From positions 310,001-374,000 of the forward strand of contig NZ_SCMP01000001.1 in NCBI RefSeq assembly GCF_005502935.1: a stretch of DNA of 64,000 nt, in the 5' to 3' direction. The position numbers and the translations under genes are program-made. Each line of letters opens with the position of its first letter. The stretch's first letter is position 1. Source of the stretch: Pseudomonas sp. 2FG (lineage in GTDB: Bacteria; Pseudomonadota; Gammaproteobacteria; Pseudomonadales; Pseudomonadaceae). The notes beneath the pieces were generated by a model, which had not been told where the DNA came from, did no database searches, and worked only from the letters and a program-made list of their open reading frames with translations. Shown piece after piece: positions 8,516 through 17,869 of this stretch.

Positions 8516-8869
8516 ATGACCACACCCGCTAGCTCACGTAGCAACAACGGCTCCGACCTTATCTATGGCCTGGAAGACCGGCCGCACTTCAGCGCAGCGA
8601 TCTTCGCCGCCCTGCAACAGGTGCTGGCGAGCTTCGGCGGCATCGTCACCCTGATCATCGGTGGCGCCCTCGGCCTGCTGAGTGAGGCGCCCTACCCGAT
8701 CAGCATGGCGCTGTTCGTTTCCGGCCTCGGCACCTTCATCCAGGCGCGCCGCTTCGCCCCGGTGGGCTCCGACCTGCTCTGCCTGCAAGGCATGCGCCTG
8801 TCCGCCATCAGCAACCCAAGCCTAGCGAACCCCCTAACCCGGCCAGCACCCACCAGCCTATCGAGCTGA
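8516..8869 (+). pseudogene. remnant of an NCS2 xanthine/urate permease
   Basis: 117 codons, while NCS2 permeases have about 450. The start is clearly permease-like: LIYGLEDRPHFSAAIFAALQ, then LIIGGALGL, ISMALFVSGLGTFIQARR and LLCLQG. It lacks the usual Pro-Thr in the VTPTLIIGG motif, has PYPISM where PYLISM is usual, and loses similarity after residue about 95 into an unrelated tail. No downstream permease sequence follows before 8997. It is in the genomic place of PA1519. A functional transporter would have to be encoded elsewhere. Confidence 0.8.
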
Positions 8870-8996
8870 GGCATGGGGCGCCGGTCCCCTCTTCACCCCT
8901 GGAGACGGCCAACGCACTAACCTGCAACGCACGTCAGTGCAGCGGCCAACGCTCGGGATGAGAAGCCCTGTAAACCACTACAACAAGGAAAACCGT

Positions 8997-9860
8997 ATGA
9001 ACCTGAAGCACCTACCACACTGCCTCGCCCTGTCAGCTGGTCTGTTTACCGGTAGCCAGGCGGCCATCGCCGGCGACCTGCTGCACTGGCAAGACAATAG
9101 CCTGACCTACCTGAATGGCAGCAACTTCAACGAAATGAACTTCGACGCCGAAGAACAGCGCTCGCAAACTACCTATAGCTTCGAGCACGCCAGCGGCTGG
9201 AAGTGGGGCGACATCTTTGCCTTCTACGACTACATCGATGCGGACAACCTCCAGTACGGCGGCAGCTTTGAGCAGGGCACCTTCCATGCCAGTGAGAACG
9301 ACAGCTTCTACTACATGGAGATTAATCCCCGGGTCAGCGGCAGCTGGCTGACCGGCCAAAGCCTCTCGGTCGGCCCGCTGAAGGACGTCCTGGCCGCCTT
9401 CGTGTATGAAAAAGGCAATGGCGGCCCCGGCACCGAAAACTACCTGTACGGTATTGGTCTGGACTGGAATGTGCCCGGCTTCGCCTTCCTACAGACCAAC
9501 CTGTATCGGGTCAAGATCAACGACCACGTGTTCTTCGCCGACACCAGCGGCCCAGGCTATGCCGAGCAGCTGACCGTCGCTGGCGCCTACCCCTTCAGCG
9601 TCGGCAAGCAGAGCTTCGTCGTCGACGGCTACATCGATTGGCGCAGCCCTTCCAAGGATGCCGGCACCCAGACCTCGCTCGGCTCCTCGATCCAGGTCAA
9701 ATGGGATGCGGGCAAGGCCCTGTTCGGCGAAGAGCGCACACTCTACGTCGGCACCGAGCTGAACATGTGGCACAACAAGTACGGCCTCAAACCCGTCGAC
9801 GGCTCCGGCGATGGTTTCGACCAGGCTGCCGTACAGGCGCTGGTGAAATACCACTTCTAA
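8997..9860 (+). CDS. Tsx-like nucleoside-specific outer-membrane channel
   Basis: 287 residues. A signal peptide (MNLKHLPHCLALSAGLFTGS, then cleavage near AIAGD) is followed by a beta-rich protein ending in aromatic Phe (ALVKYHF), the usual C-terminal strand of outer-membrane barrels. HWQDNSLTYLNG and the FEHASGWKWGDIFAFYDY region resemble the Tsx/OmpK family, which passes nucleosides and related compounds. ATG at 8997 is preceded by AAGGAAAA; the longer frame from 8937 would lack a signal peptide at its start. Its position beside purine catabolism suggests uptake of purines or nucleosides (inference). Confidence 0.8.
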   Translation: MNLKHLPHCLALSAGLFTGSQAAIAGDLLHWQDNSLTYLNGSNFNEMNFDAEEQRSQTTYSFEHASGWKWGDIFAFYDYIDADNLQYGGSFEQGTFHASENDSFYYMEINPRVSGSWLTGQSLSVGPLKDVLAAFVYEKGNGGPGTENYLYGIGLDWNVPGFAFLQTNLYRVKINDHVFFADTSGPGYAEQLTVAGAYPFSVGKQSFVVDGYIDWRSPSKDAGTQTSLGSSIQVKWDAGKALFGEERTLYVGTELNMWHNKYGLKPVDGSGDGFDQAAVQALVKYHF

Positions 9861-9901
9861 AGCGCTTGGCCGCTGCCGGGTAGGCGGCAACGGCTAACAC
9901 C

Positions 9902-9936
9902 AAGGGGGATGGCGCCTGGCGCCATCCCCCTTTTCT
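9902..9936 (+). terminator. rho-independent terminator after the Tsx-like gene
   Basis: GGGGGATGGC pairs with GCCATCCCCC and is followed by TTTTCTATT, 42 bases after the channel stop codon. A classical strong terminator. Confidence 0.9.
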
Positions 9937-10045
9937 ATTCCTCACGATCACCCCCACGCTGGAGCGAGGGAATCATCAATAACGGCGCCCTTCTGCTGGT
10001 CCATCGAATGCGACTGAGCCGGCGACCAGCAAACGCTGCAAAGGC

Positions 10046-10483
10046 TTAAGACTCTTTGCGGCCATGCAAGATACCGCTCGCTTGCACTATACGCTCAGCC
10101 GGCACCCGCAACTGCGCCAGCAAATACTGGGCAAACTCCGGCGAGTATGGCTGCCGGGCGATGGCTCTTTGCATACAGAGCAACCACGCATCGCGCTCCC
10201 CCTCGCCAATCGGCCAACGCGCATGGAACTGCGGAATATTGATGGCCCCGTAGTTCTCCGCATACAGTCGCGGCCCGCCCAGCCAACCACACAAGAAACT
10301 CGCCAGCTTATTGCGGGCCAGATCCAGGCTCGTGCCGTGCATTTGCCTGACGCTGGCGACGTCGCTTGCTTCATCCATGATTCGATAAAAATCGTCGACC
10401 AACCTGTTGATACCTTCGATACCGCCGGCCGCCAGGAAAGACGCATCGCCGACGCCGAAAACGGGGGTTGTACTGGAGGACAT
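10046..10483 (-). CDS. group II truncated hemoglobin
   Basis: Small heme globin, probably for oxygen or nitric oxide handling. The open frame begins at 10573, but MSSSTTPVFGVGDASF from ATG 10483 with GGAGG-like sequence upstream fits family length (145 residues). Typical trHb2 features: LVDDFYRIMDEASD, VRQMHGTSLDLARNKL, the GWLGGPRLYAENYG turn and HARWPIGEGERDAWLLCM with the Trp of the distal pocket. It is monocistronic as far as can be seen. Function in this strain is inferred from the family. Confidence 0.88.
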   Translation of the reverse strand: MSSSTTPVFGVGDASFLAAGGIEGINRLVDDFYRIMDEASDVASVRQMHGTSLDLARNKLASFLCGWLGGPRLYAENYGAINIPQFHARWPIGEGERDAWLLCMQRAIARQPYSPEFAQYLLAQLRVPAERIVQASGILHGRKES

Positions 10484-10518
10484 GGTTGGGTACCCGATGA
10501 TTAATTCAAGACTTCCAT

Positions 10519-10545
10519 CGTACCCCACGCTCCGGCGTGGGTACG
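10519..10545. repeat. short inverted repeat (REP-like)
   Basis: CCCACGC and GCGTGGG around a TCCG loop, extended by CGTA/TACG with one bulge, upstream of the truncated hemoglobin gene. Pseudomonas genomes carry many similar CCCACGCTCCGGCGTGGG palindromes. Confidence 0.55.
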
Positions 10546-10643
10546 CAGCCCAAGAGGCTCTGCGTCTGCTCAACCGACCGACACCTCGTCGGACATGAGA
10601 GGCGTGAACCGGCTTGCCGGGGCGCCTCCCCTCGATGGAAGGG

Positions 10644-11393
10644 TTAGGTTTCTTGGAGCAATTTCTTTACCGTGGTAGCAAAGCCGCTAGGATTCTCGAG
10701 CATCATCATATGCCCAGTGTGAGGAATCACGGTGAAGCTCGCCGCCTCAAGAAGGGCCCAGTCTTGAACATCCCAGCCCGAGCACGAACGCTCACCGGCT
10801 ACAAGATGAACTCGATGCTGAGAGAAGACGGTGCGGAGCTTTGCGAGATAGTCGGCTGAGCCCGTCTCCTCGACGACCGATTGCGCCATCGCACGTACCG
10901 TTGAGGCCGGTTGCTGGGACAACCAACGGATTCCGACGTCCAGAAAGTGGGGTTCCGCTGCTATTCCTGAGCGAGCGAGCCACGCCTTGGGGTCTTGGCG
11001 GAAACCATCGAGCATTTGATCGGCCTCCGTCGGCGACATCCGTGCCACTGAGGATGACCAGAACGCATCCCTCAGTGTGAAGTTGCCTTCCACGCTAACG
11101 AGACTGTTTACCCGGTCCTTGAATGAGTGCGCGTAAAGTGCAGCTATCGCGCCGCCAATGGAGTGCCCGACCAAGTGCACGGGTTCGACCCCGAAGTTCC
11201 TTTCGATGGTTTCGCGCAAGTGGGCGAGTTGCGCGGAAACGCTCAGGTCGCTCGGAGGCACCTCGCGCAGAGAGCCGTAGCCGAGAAGATCTGGAGCAAG
11301 AGCTCTACCGGGTCCGAAGAACTGCACTAGGTTGGGAACCTGAAGCGTACCCATGAGTCCGTGAATAAAGACAACGGGGGAAGATGAGCTCAT
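10644..11393 (-). CDS. alpha/beta hydrolase fold protein
   Basis: 249 residues. VVFIHGLMGT gives the oxyanion-hole HG motif, VHLVGHSIGGAIAALYAH the nucleophile elbow (GHSIGG, Ser nucleophile), and VIPHTGHMMMLENP the catalytic His. The acid residue is probably in the HLVAGERSCSGWD region. No signal peptide, so cytoplasmic. Codon use is less GC-rich than in neighbouring genes (many T/A third positions), which hints at transfer. The substrate is unknown; esterase, epoxide hydrolase and dienelactone-type activities all share this fold. No operon partner. Confidence 0.85.
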   Translation of the reverse strand: MSSSSPVVFIHGLMGTLQVPNLVQFFGPGRALAPDLLGYGSLREVPPSDLSVSAQLAHLRETIERNFGVEPVHLVGHSIGGAIAALYAHSFKDRVNSLVSVEGNFTLRDAFWSSSVARMSPTEADQMLDGFRQDPKAWLARSGIAAEPHFLDVGIRWLSQQPASTVRAMAQSVVEETGSADYLAKLRTVFSQHRVHLVAGERSCSGWDVQDWALLEAASFTVIPHTGHMMMLENPSGFATTVKKLLQET

Positions 11394-11522
11394 TCGGATT
11401 GACCAGGCGGGTTGAGACAGCTGGAAGAGAAATGAAGAGCGAACGCGACAGCGCGAGACAAGTCTCCGTGCCTGCGGGGCGATTCCTTTCGCAGGTTGCG
11501 AGCGAACCTACCAGCGCCAATA

Positions 11523-11556
11523 GCAAAAGGCCAGCCCACCAAAGTAGGCTGGCCGG
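11523..11556 (-). terminator. probable terminator on the minus strand
   Basis: GGCCAGCC and GGCTGGCC (11529-11536 / 11547-11554) form an 8-bp stem with a 10-base loop. Read on the minus strand it is followed by TTTT, so it would end transcripts from the tandem-repeat protein gene about 160 bases upstream. The rest of 11394-11715 shows no gene. Confidence 0.65.
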
Positions 11557-11715
11557 AAGTGTTGAGCAGTATCGGGGAGTGAGCATGGAGAACGGGCTGA
11601 CCGGCTACTGGCCGGCCCGGCAGGGGGTATTACCTTGCTAGCAGAGATCGTTCCAACAGAGAGATAAAAGCGGTAGCGCCGAGATCGCCGTTTTCAGCGC
11701 CGCCCGAACAACCGA

Positions 11716-12042
11716 TCAATCATCGTCATCGCGCTCACACTTGACTTCTTTCTTGTACTCATCGCGCTTGGCCTCGATCTTGACCTTGCAGGCGCCCTCC
11801 CAGAACTCGTCTTTCCACTCGCCACGGCGCCAGCGGGCGCCGCGACCGTTCGGGCACTTGATCTCTTCCTTGTATTCATCGTCGTGGGACTCGAGTTTTA
11901 CCTTGCACGGGCCCTCCCAGAACTCGTCCTTCCACTCACCGCCCTCGCGTCCGCCTCGCCAGTGATCGGCTAACGCTGGAGTCAGCATGTCTGAGCCAAT
12001 CGCAGCCACTACCCACATGCCAAGCATGGGCTTCATGCTCAT
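11716..12042 (-). CDS. secreted tandem-repeat protein of unknown function
   Basis: 108 residues from ATG 12042, which has an excellent GGAGGTGGTG Shine-Dalgarno; the frame extends upstream to 12141 without support. A signal peptide ends near PALADHW. The mature protein has two copies of a motif of about 28 residues: GEWKDEFWEGPCKVKLE...DEYKEEIKC and GEWKDEFWEGACKVKIE...DEYKKEVKC. Each repeat carries two Cys, suggesting one disulphide per repeat in the periplasm or outside the cell. The tail is acidic (ERDDDD). I recognise similar proteins only as uncharacterised; no function is assigned. Confidence 0.75.
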   Translation of the reverse strand: MSMKPMLGMWVVAAIGSDMLTPALADHWRGGREGGEWKDEFWEGPCKVKLESHDDEYKEEIKCPNGRGARWRRGEWKDEFWEGACKVKIEAKRDEYKKEVKCERDDDD

Positions 12043-12347
12043 CTCACCACCTCCGCAATAAAAGACGCCGCAAGGCAGGCCGAGCTTGCCCCTAGCCCAC
12101 CGTTTCAGCGTCTTGAGGACAACGGTTAGCCTGCCGAGCAATACGACAACAATCTCCGGCCGGTTTCTCCGTTAGCCGGATGAAAACAGCCGGCTAATCG
12201 TCGGGGAGGTTCGCGAGGCAGCAGCCGTTTTCGAAAACGCTCCCGGCGTTTTTCCTACCGCCTCCGTCCATGGAGTCGCCTACGGCTGACTGCACTTCCC
12301 ACATCCATGTGGGTCGCAAGCTCGCTCCGAGGAGGAGAAGGAAGTGG

Positions 12348-13169
12348 TCAGAGACCCGCCGCCTCTTTGGCCTTCTGGCGTTTGAGGAAGTCGACCTTCC
12401 ACTGCTCCATGCCGATAAATTCCGAATCGAGATTGGCCTCGACTTGGTATTTGGCTTTAAGCGCGGCAATTTCGGCGTGCTGTTCCACCAGGAACTGGTC
12501 GAAACGCTGAATCAGTTCGGGGTGTTTAACCGTCGAGAGGTTAAAGGTGCTGCGGGTGTAGGGCAGTTTCGGGTCGAACACCAGGGCGCCCGGGCGGGCG
12601 CGGATATTGTCGAGATAGTAGGTGGCGACCACCACGTTGAAGTAGGCGCCGTCGGCGTCTTGCTTCAGCGCTTGCTTGATCATCTGTTGCAGGTCGGCGC
12701 CCTGGAACAGCTGGATCTGCTGCGCGGCGATGCGCTCCTGGTAGGCCCAAGGCGTCCAACCATTCACCACCGCCAGGCGTTTCAGCTGTTCCAGGCCTCG
12801 GCCCTGCTGTTGCGGGGCGACCAGCACGCCGTCGACGTAATTGACCACGCCCTGGCTGTAGCTCAAGCCCTTGCCAGCTTTTTGCGACTGCGCCCAGTTG
12901 GGGTTGTCCGGGTATTTGACGTCCACCTCGCCTTGCAGCAGCGCGGGTAGCAGGCGCTCGACAGGCAGCGCTTTGTACTCCAGTTGCACACCGCTTTTGG
13001 CCGCGAACAGGTCGAGCACTTCGCGGCCGAAACCCTCGTAGTTACCCTGCTTATCGGTGCTGTAGTGCGGCAAGAAGGCCAGGTTTTCCACGCCAACCAC
13101 ATAGGTTTGCGCCTGGGCGCTGGTGGAGAGCAGAACGGCTAACAGACTGCAGACGAGCTTAGGCTTCAC
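12348..13169 (-). CDS. periplasmic solute-binding protein, family 3
   Basis: 273 residues. The signal peptide (MKPKLVCSLLAVLLSTSAQA) precedes a family 3 binding fold: YVVGVENLAFLPHY, GFGREVLDLFAAKSGVQLEY, LLQGEVDVKYPDNPNW, ending with YQVEANLDSEFIGMEQWKV. Such proteins capture amino acids or small polar solutes for ABC importers, or act as sensors. No permease or ATPase gene is adjacent, so it either works with distant components or is a sensor-type orphan. A GGAGG-type site lies upstream of the ATG at 13169. Confidence 0.8.
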   Translation of the reverse strand: MKPKLVCSLLAVLLSTSAQAQTYVVGVENLAFLPHYSTDKQGNYEGFGREVLDLFAAKSGVQLEYKALPVERLLPALLQGEVDVKYPDNPNWAQSQKAGKGLSYSQGVVNYVDGVLVAPQQQGRGLEQLKRLAVVNGWTPWAYQERIAAQQIQLFQGADLQQMIKQALKQDADGAYFNVVVATYYLDNIRARPGALVFDPKLPYTRSTFNLSTVKHPELIQRFDQFLVEQHAEIAALKAKYQVEANLDSEFIGMEQWKVDFLKRQKAKEAAGL

Positions 13170-13257
13170 AACAAACCTCCTGGTTAGTGGCTTCGATTGA
13201 CTCGAACAGAGATAAGTAGCCGCGCGCGTGCGTGGCCGGGGAATTTTTCGATGCGGC

Positions 13258-14253
13258 TTAGCCGCCGGTCATGCTCATAAACCTCAAGACCTGCACTTGC
13301 TCTTCAACCTGGAAGTGATGGCGCTCCGGCTTGAGTTGCAGGGCGTTTTGCAGGGCTTCGCGCAGGCGCTGGCTATCGCCCGGGTGGGCGCGCAGCAGGG
13401 CTTTTAGATCGAGGGCACCTTCATGGCCGAGGCAGAGCACCAGCTTGCCCTCGGCGGTCACCCGCACGCGATTGCAGTCGCCGCAAAAGTTATGGCTGTG
13501 CGGGGAGATGAAGCCGACCCGAGTCTCGCTGCCGACCACCTGCCAGTAGCGCGATGGCCCGCCGGTGACGCGGCTGCTGCGCACCAGCGCGTAGCCTTGC
13601 TCGATGCGCTCGCGCACCTCGGCACTGGAGCAGAAGGTCTCTTCGCGCTTGTGGCTGGAGATGCTGCCCAGCGGCATCTCTTCGATAAAGCTGATATCCA
13701 GCCCGCGCTCGACGGCGAACTCGACCAGATCGAGCACTTCGTCATCGTTGCGACCTTTCTGCACCACGCTGTTCAGTTTGATCCGGCTAAAACCTGCCGC
13801 CCGCGCCGCTTCGATGCCGGCCAGCACTTGCTCGAGCTTGTCGCGCCGGGTGAAGGCGGCAAAACGTTCGCGCTGCAGGGAATCGAGGCTGATATTCAGG
13901 CGTTTGACGCCGGCGGCGCGCAGTTGCGGCGCCATCTGGTAGAGCTGTGAGCCGTTGCTGGTGATCGCCAGGTCTTCCAGTTCGGGCCGTGCGCCCAAGC
14001 GCTCAAGCAGGCCGAGCAGCCCTTTGCGCACCAGCGGCTCACCGCCGGTAATGCGGATGCGTTTAACCCCGAGACCGATAAAGGCATCGGCCACGGTATA
14101 GAGCTCTTCCAGGCTGAGGATCTGTTCGCGAGGGGCGAAGACCATGTCTTCGCTCATGCAGTAGGTGCAGCGAAAGTCGCAGCGGTCGGTGACCGACAGA
14201 CGCAGGTAGGTAATACGCCGACCGAAGGGGTCGACCAACTGGGTGTTGGGCAA
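13258..14253 (-). CDS. moaA: GTP 3',8-cyclase (molybdenum cofactor biosynthesis)
   Basis: Radical-SAM enzyme of the first molybdopterin step. CDFRCTYCM is the N-terminal 4Fe-4S triad; NFCGDCNRVR plus a later Cys form the second cluster; the C-terminal MTGG double glycine is conserved. The frame opens with TTG at 14274, but a TTG at 14253 (PNTQLVDPFGRRITYLRLS) follows AGGAG by 7 bases and matches the family N-terminus. Molybdopterin would serve xanthine dehydrogenase, the enzyme feeding urate into this pathway, which explains the location. A RutR-like box lies just upstream at 14296. Confidence 0.93.
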   Translation of the reverse strand: MPNTQLVDPFGRRITYLRLSVTDRCDFRCTYCMSEDMVFAPREQILSLEELYTVADAFIGLGVKRIRITGGEPLVRKGLLGLLERLGARPELEDLAITSNGSQLYQMAPQLRAAGVKRLNISLDSLQRERFAAFTRRDKLEQVLAGIEAARAAGFSRIKLNSVVQKGRNDDEVLDLVEFAVERGLDISFIEEMPLGSISSHKREETFCSSAEVRERIEQGYALVRSSRVTGGPSRYWQVVGSETRVGFISPHSHNFCGDCNRVRVTAEGKLVLCLGHEGALDLKALLRAHPGDSQRLREALQNALQLKPERHHFQVEEQVQVLRFMSMTGG

Positions 14254-14295
14254 GGCGGGTCTCCTAGTGCTCAAGGCGCCGAGACGTTATTGTTA

Positions 14296-14311
14296 TTGAC
14301 CGACTGGTCAG
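14296..14311. promoter_or_regulatory. probable RutR box between moaA and the rutR-like gene
   Basis: TTGACCGACTGGTCAG matches the E. coli RutR consensus TTGACCA-NN-TGGTCAA at all but two defined positions. It lies 43 bases before the moaA start and 190 bases before the TetR gene, so it may control moaA. A GTATAC core in GCGTATACAA at 14336-14345 also resembles the purine operator. Confidence 0.6.
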
Positions 14312-14499
14312 GAATGTAACCAGAAAACCCCCAGCGCGTATACAAAAAGTTTCGCCCACATTTCCTGCCGTCTCTCTGTGCAGGAAACCCCAGGCAAGCA
14401 CGGCGCCGTTGGCTTGAGCCTCGCGCGAGGCCGGTGCTACCATGCCCGACCGCCCGTCCCCCCTCCTCTGCGCGGTGTACACAGCAAAAGAGTCGTTAA

Positions 14500-15141
14500 A
14501 TGACCAGCATTCGCGAGCGCAATAAAGAGTTAATTCTGCGCGCGGCCAGTGAAGAGTTCGCCGACAAAGGCTTTGCCGCGACCAAGACCAGCGATATCGC
14601 CGCCAAGGCGGGGCTGCCCAAGCCCAACGTTTATTACTACTTCAGGTCGAAAGAGAACCTCTACCGCGAGGTGCTGGAAAGCATCATCGAACCGCTATTG
14701 CAGGCCTCCGCGCCGTTCAACGAAGGCGGTCAGCCGGCTGAGGTGTTGACGGCCTATATCCGCTCGAAGATTCGCATCTCCCGCGATCTGGCTTACGCCT
14801 CCAAGGTGTTCGCCAGCGAGATCATGCACGGCGCGCCGCACCTGTCGGCAGAACAAACCGCACAGCTCAACGGGCAGGCCAAGCACAACATCAGCTGCAT
14901 CCAGGCGTGGATCGATCAGGGCTTGATGGCCAAAGTCGACCCCAACCATTTGCTGTTCAGCATCTGGGCGGCGACCCAGACCTACGCGGACTTCGACTGG
15001 CAAATCTCCACCGTCACCGGCAAAGCCAGCCTCGACGATGCCGATTACGAAGCGGCTGCCGAGACCGTCATTCGCCTGGTGATCAAGGGCTGCGAGATCG
15101 ACGAAAGCAGCGAAAAGCCGGCAGTTAAAGTCACCGGCTAA
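14500..15141 (+). CDS. rutR: TetR family regulator, RutR-like
   Basis: 213 residues. The N-terminal TetR DNA-binding domain is clear: RAASEEFADKGFAATKTSDIAAKAGLP, then the recognition helix NVYYYFRSKENLYREVL. The C-terminal ligand domain (KVFASEIMHGAPHL, WIDQGLMAKVDPNHLLFSIWAATQTYADFDW) belongs to the YcdC/RutR subfamily. E. coli RutR binds uracil or thymine and controls pyrimidine breakdown and some purine genes. Divergent from moaA, with a RutR-type box between them. Same position as PA1504 in P. aeruginosa. The ligand here is not proven. Confidence 0.8.
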   Translation: MTSIRERNKELILRAASEEFADKGFAATKTSDIAAKAGLPKPNVYYYFRSKENLYREVLESIIEPLLQASAPFNEGGQPAEVLTAYIRSKIRISRDLAYASKVFASEIMHGAPHLSAEQTAQLNGQAKHNISCIQAWIDQGLMAKVDPNHLLFSIWAATQTYADFDWQISTVTGKASLDDADYEAAAETVIRLVIKGCEIDESSEKPAVKVTG

Positions 15142-15230
15142 CTCACCCTTCTCCTTCGCTAAAGAATGTCCCGCGAGCGAGCGGACTTCATCGCCGCCAT
15201 ATGGCTAAAGCCGCTCCACAGGCTATGGCT

Positions 15231-15662
15231 CTAGCCCGCATCCGCCACCAGGCCAACCGCCAGCACCCCATTGATCGCGCATTGTTCGTCGATGTCGGAG
15301 GTGTCGCCGCTGATGCCGATGGCACCGATCACCGCGTTTTCCGCATTGCGGATCAGCACGCCACCTGGCGCCGGGATCAGGTTGCCCTGCGCCAAGGTGT
15401 TGACCGCCGAAATAAAGCTCGGGCGCTGCTGCGCGTCATTGGCGATCAGCCGTGAGGCCTTGCCCAGCGCCACGGCGCCCCAAGCTTTGCCGATGGCGAT
15501 TTGCGGGCGCAGCATGCTCGCGCCGTCCTCGCGCAGCAGCGTGATCAGGTGGCCGCCCGCGTCCAGCACCGCAATGGTCAGCGGCGCGGCGGAGATGGCA
15601 CGACCGGCCGCCAGCGCTTGATTGGTGATGCTGGTCGCGGTTTCCAGTGTTAAAGCGCTCAT
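15231..15662 (-). CDS. GlcG/HbpS family protein (DUF336)
   Basis: 143 residues from ATG 15662, preceded by AAGAAGGG; the longer frame from 15851 has no family support. MSALTLETATSITNQALAAG, IAVLDAGGHLITLLREDGA, GKAWGAVALGKASR and GNLIPAPGGVLIRN are the signature segments of the heme-degrading/cob(I)alamin adenosyltransferase-like GlcG family. It often accompanies glycolate and glyoxylate genes, and is divergent from gcl here with two GntR-type sites between them. Biochemical role in this pathway is not established; equivalent to PA1503 in position. Confidence 0.85.
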   Translation of the reverse strand: MSALTLETATSITNQALAAGRAISAAPLTIAVLDAGGHLITLLREDGASMLRPQIAIGKAWGAVALGKASRLIANDAQQRPSFISAVNTLAQGNLIPAPGGVLIRNAENAVIGAIGISGDTSDIDEQCAINGVLAVGLVADAG

Positions 15663-15852
15663 GTTCAGCCCTTCTTTTGCTAGTGAGAAATCGGAAAGAA
15701 ACGCGCCCGCCGGTGCTGCCAAGCAGGACAGCTGCCACTGCGCACGGCTGCCCGGAAAAGCGGGCCGAGCCGAACGGACGCAATCAAAAGCTCGAAGCAA
15801 ATATCCCACCGAAAACAAAAAACGCAATAGACAGATACAATCTAAAAGCATT

Positions 15853-15862
15853 TTGTATACAC
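15853..15862. promoter_or_regulatory. GntR-type operator TTGTATACAC
   Basis: Nine of ten positions match TTGTATACAA. It is the site nearer the glcG-like gene in the 370-base divergent glcG-gcl region. The remainder of that region is A/T-rich and holds no gene. Confidence 0.6.
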
Positions 15863-15999
15863 AACTTCAAGCCACAGCCCATGCGCCTGCCGCGCGCCCG
15901 CTCAAACGGCTGTTTCAAAAGATTTTTCGCTGCAGCGCTTTGCCAGAGAAAAAATGTTGACCGCAAAGTCATGAGCTGAATAGAATCCAACACCGTAAG

Positions 16000-16009
16000 T
16001 TGTATACAA
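16000..16009. promoter_or_regulatory. GntR-type operator TTGTATACAA before gcl
   Basis: Perfect palindrome 27 bases before the gcl ATG, where bound protein would block transcription or initiation. It is identical to the site before puuE, linking the glyoxylate genes to urate catabolism in one regulon. Confidence 0.65.
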
Positions 16010-16035
16010 TTTAAGAACAAAAGAGGCACAACAGA

Positions 16036-17811
<1,776 letters not shown>

Positions 17812-17821
17812 CGCTGAACCA

Positions 17822-17849
17822 TCCCCTCTCCCGCTTGCGCGAGAGGGGA
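17822..17849. repeat. hairpin between gcl and hyi
   Basis: TCCCCTCTC and GAGAGGGGA form a 9-bp stem with a CCGCTTGCGC loop. It is intergenic within the operon, has no T-run, and lies 20 bases before the hyi start. It resembles the dispersed C-rich palindromes common in Pseudomonas. Confidence 0.6.
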
Positions 17850-17869
17850 GACAAACAGAGGAACCAACC

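Noticed and set aside
14475..14484. GTGTACACAG near the rutR-like start as a further GntR operator
   Set aside because: Only the inner GTACAC matches the motif; the outer positions do not. It is too weak to count.
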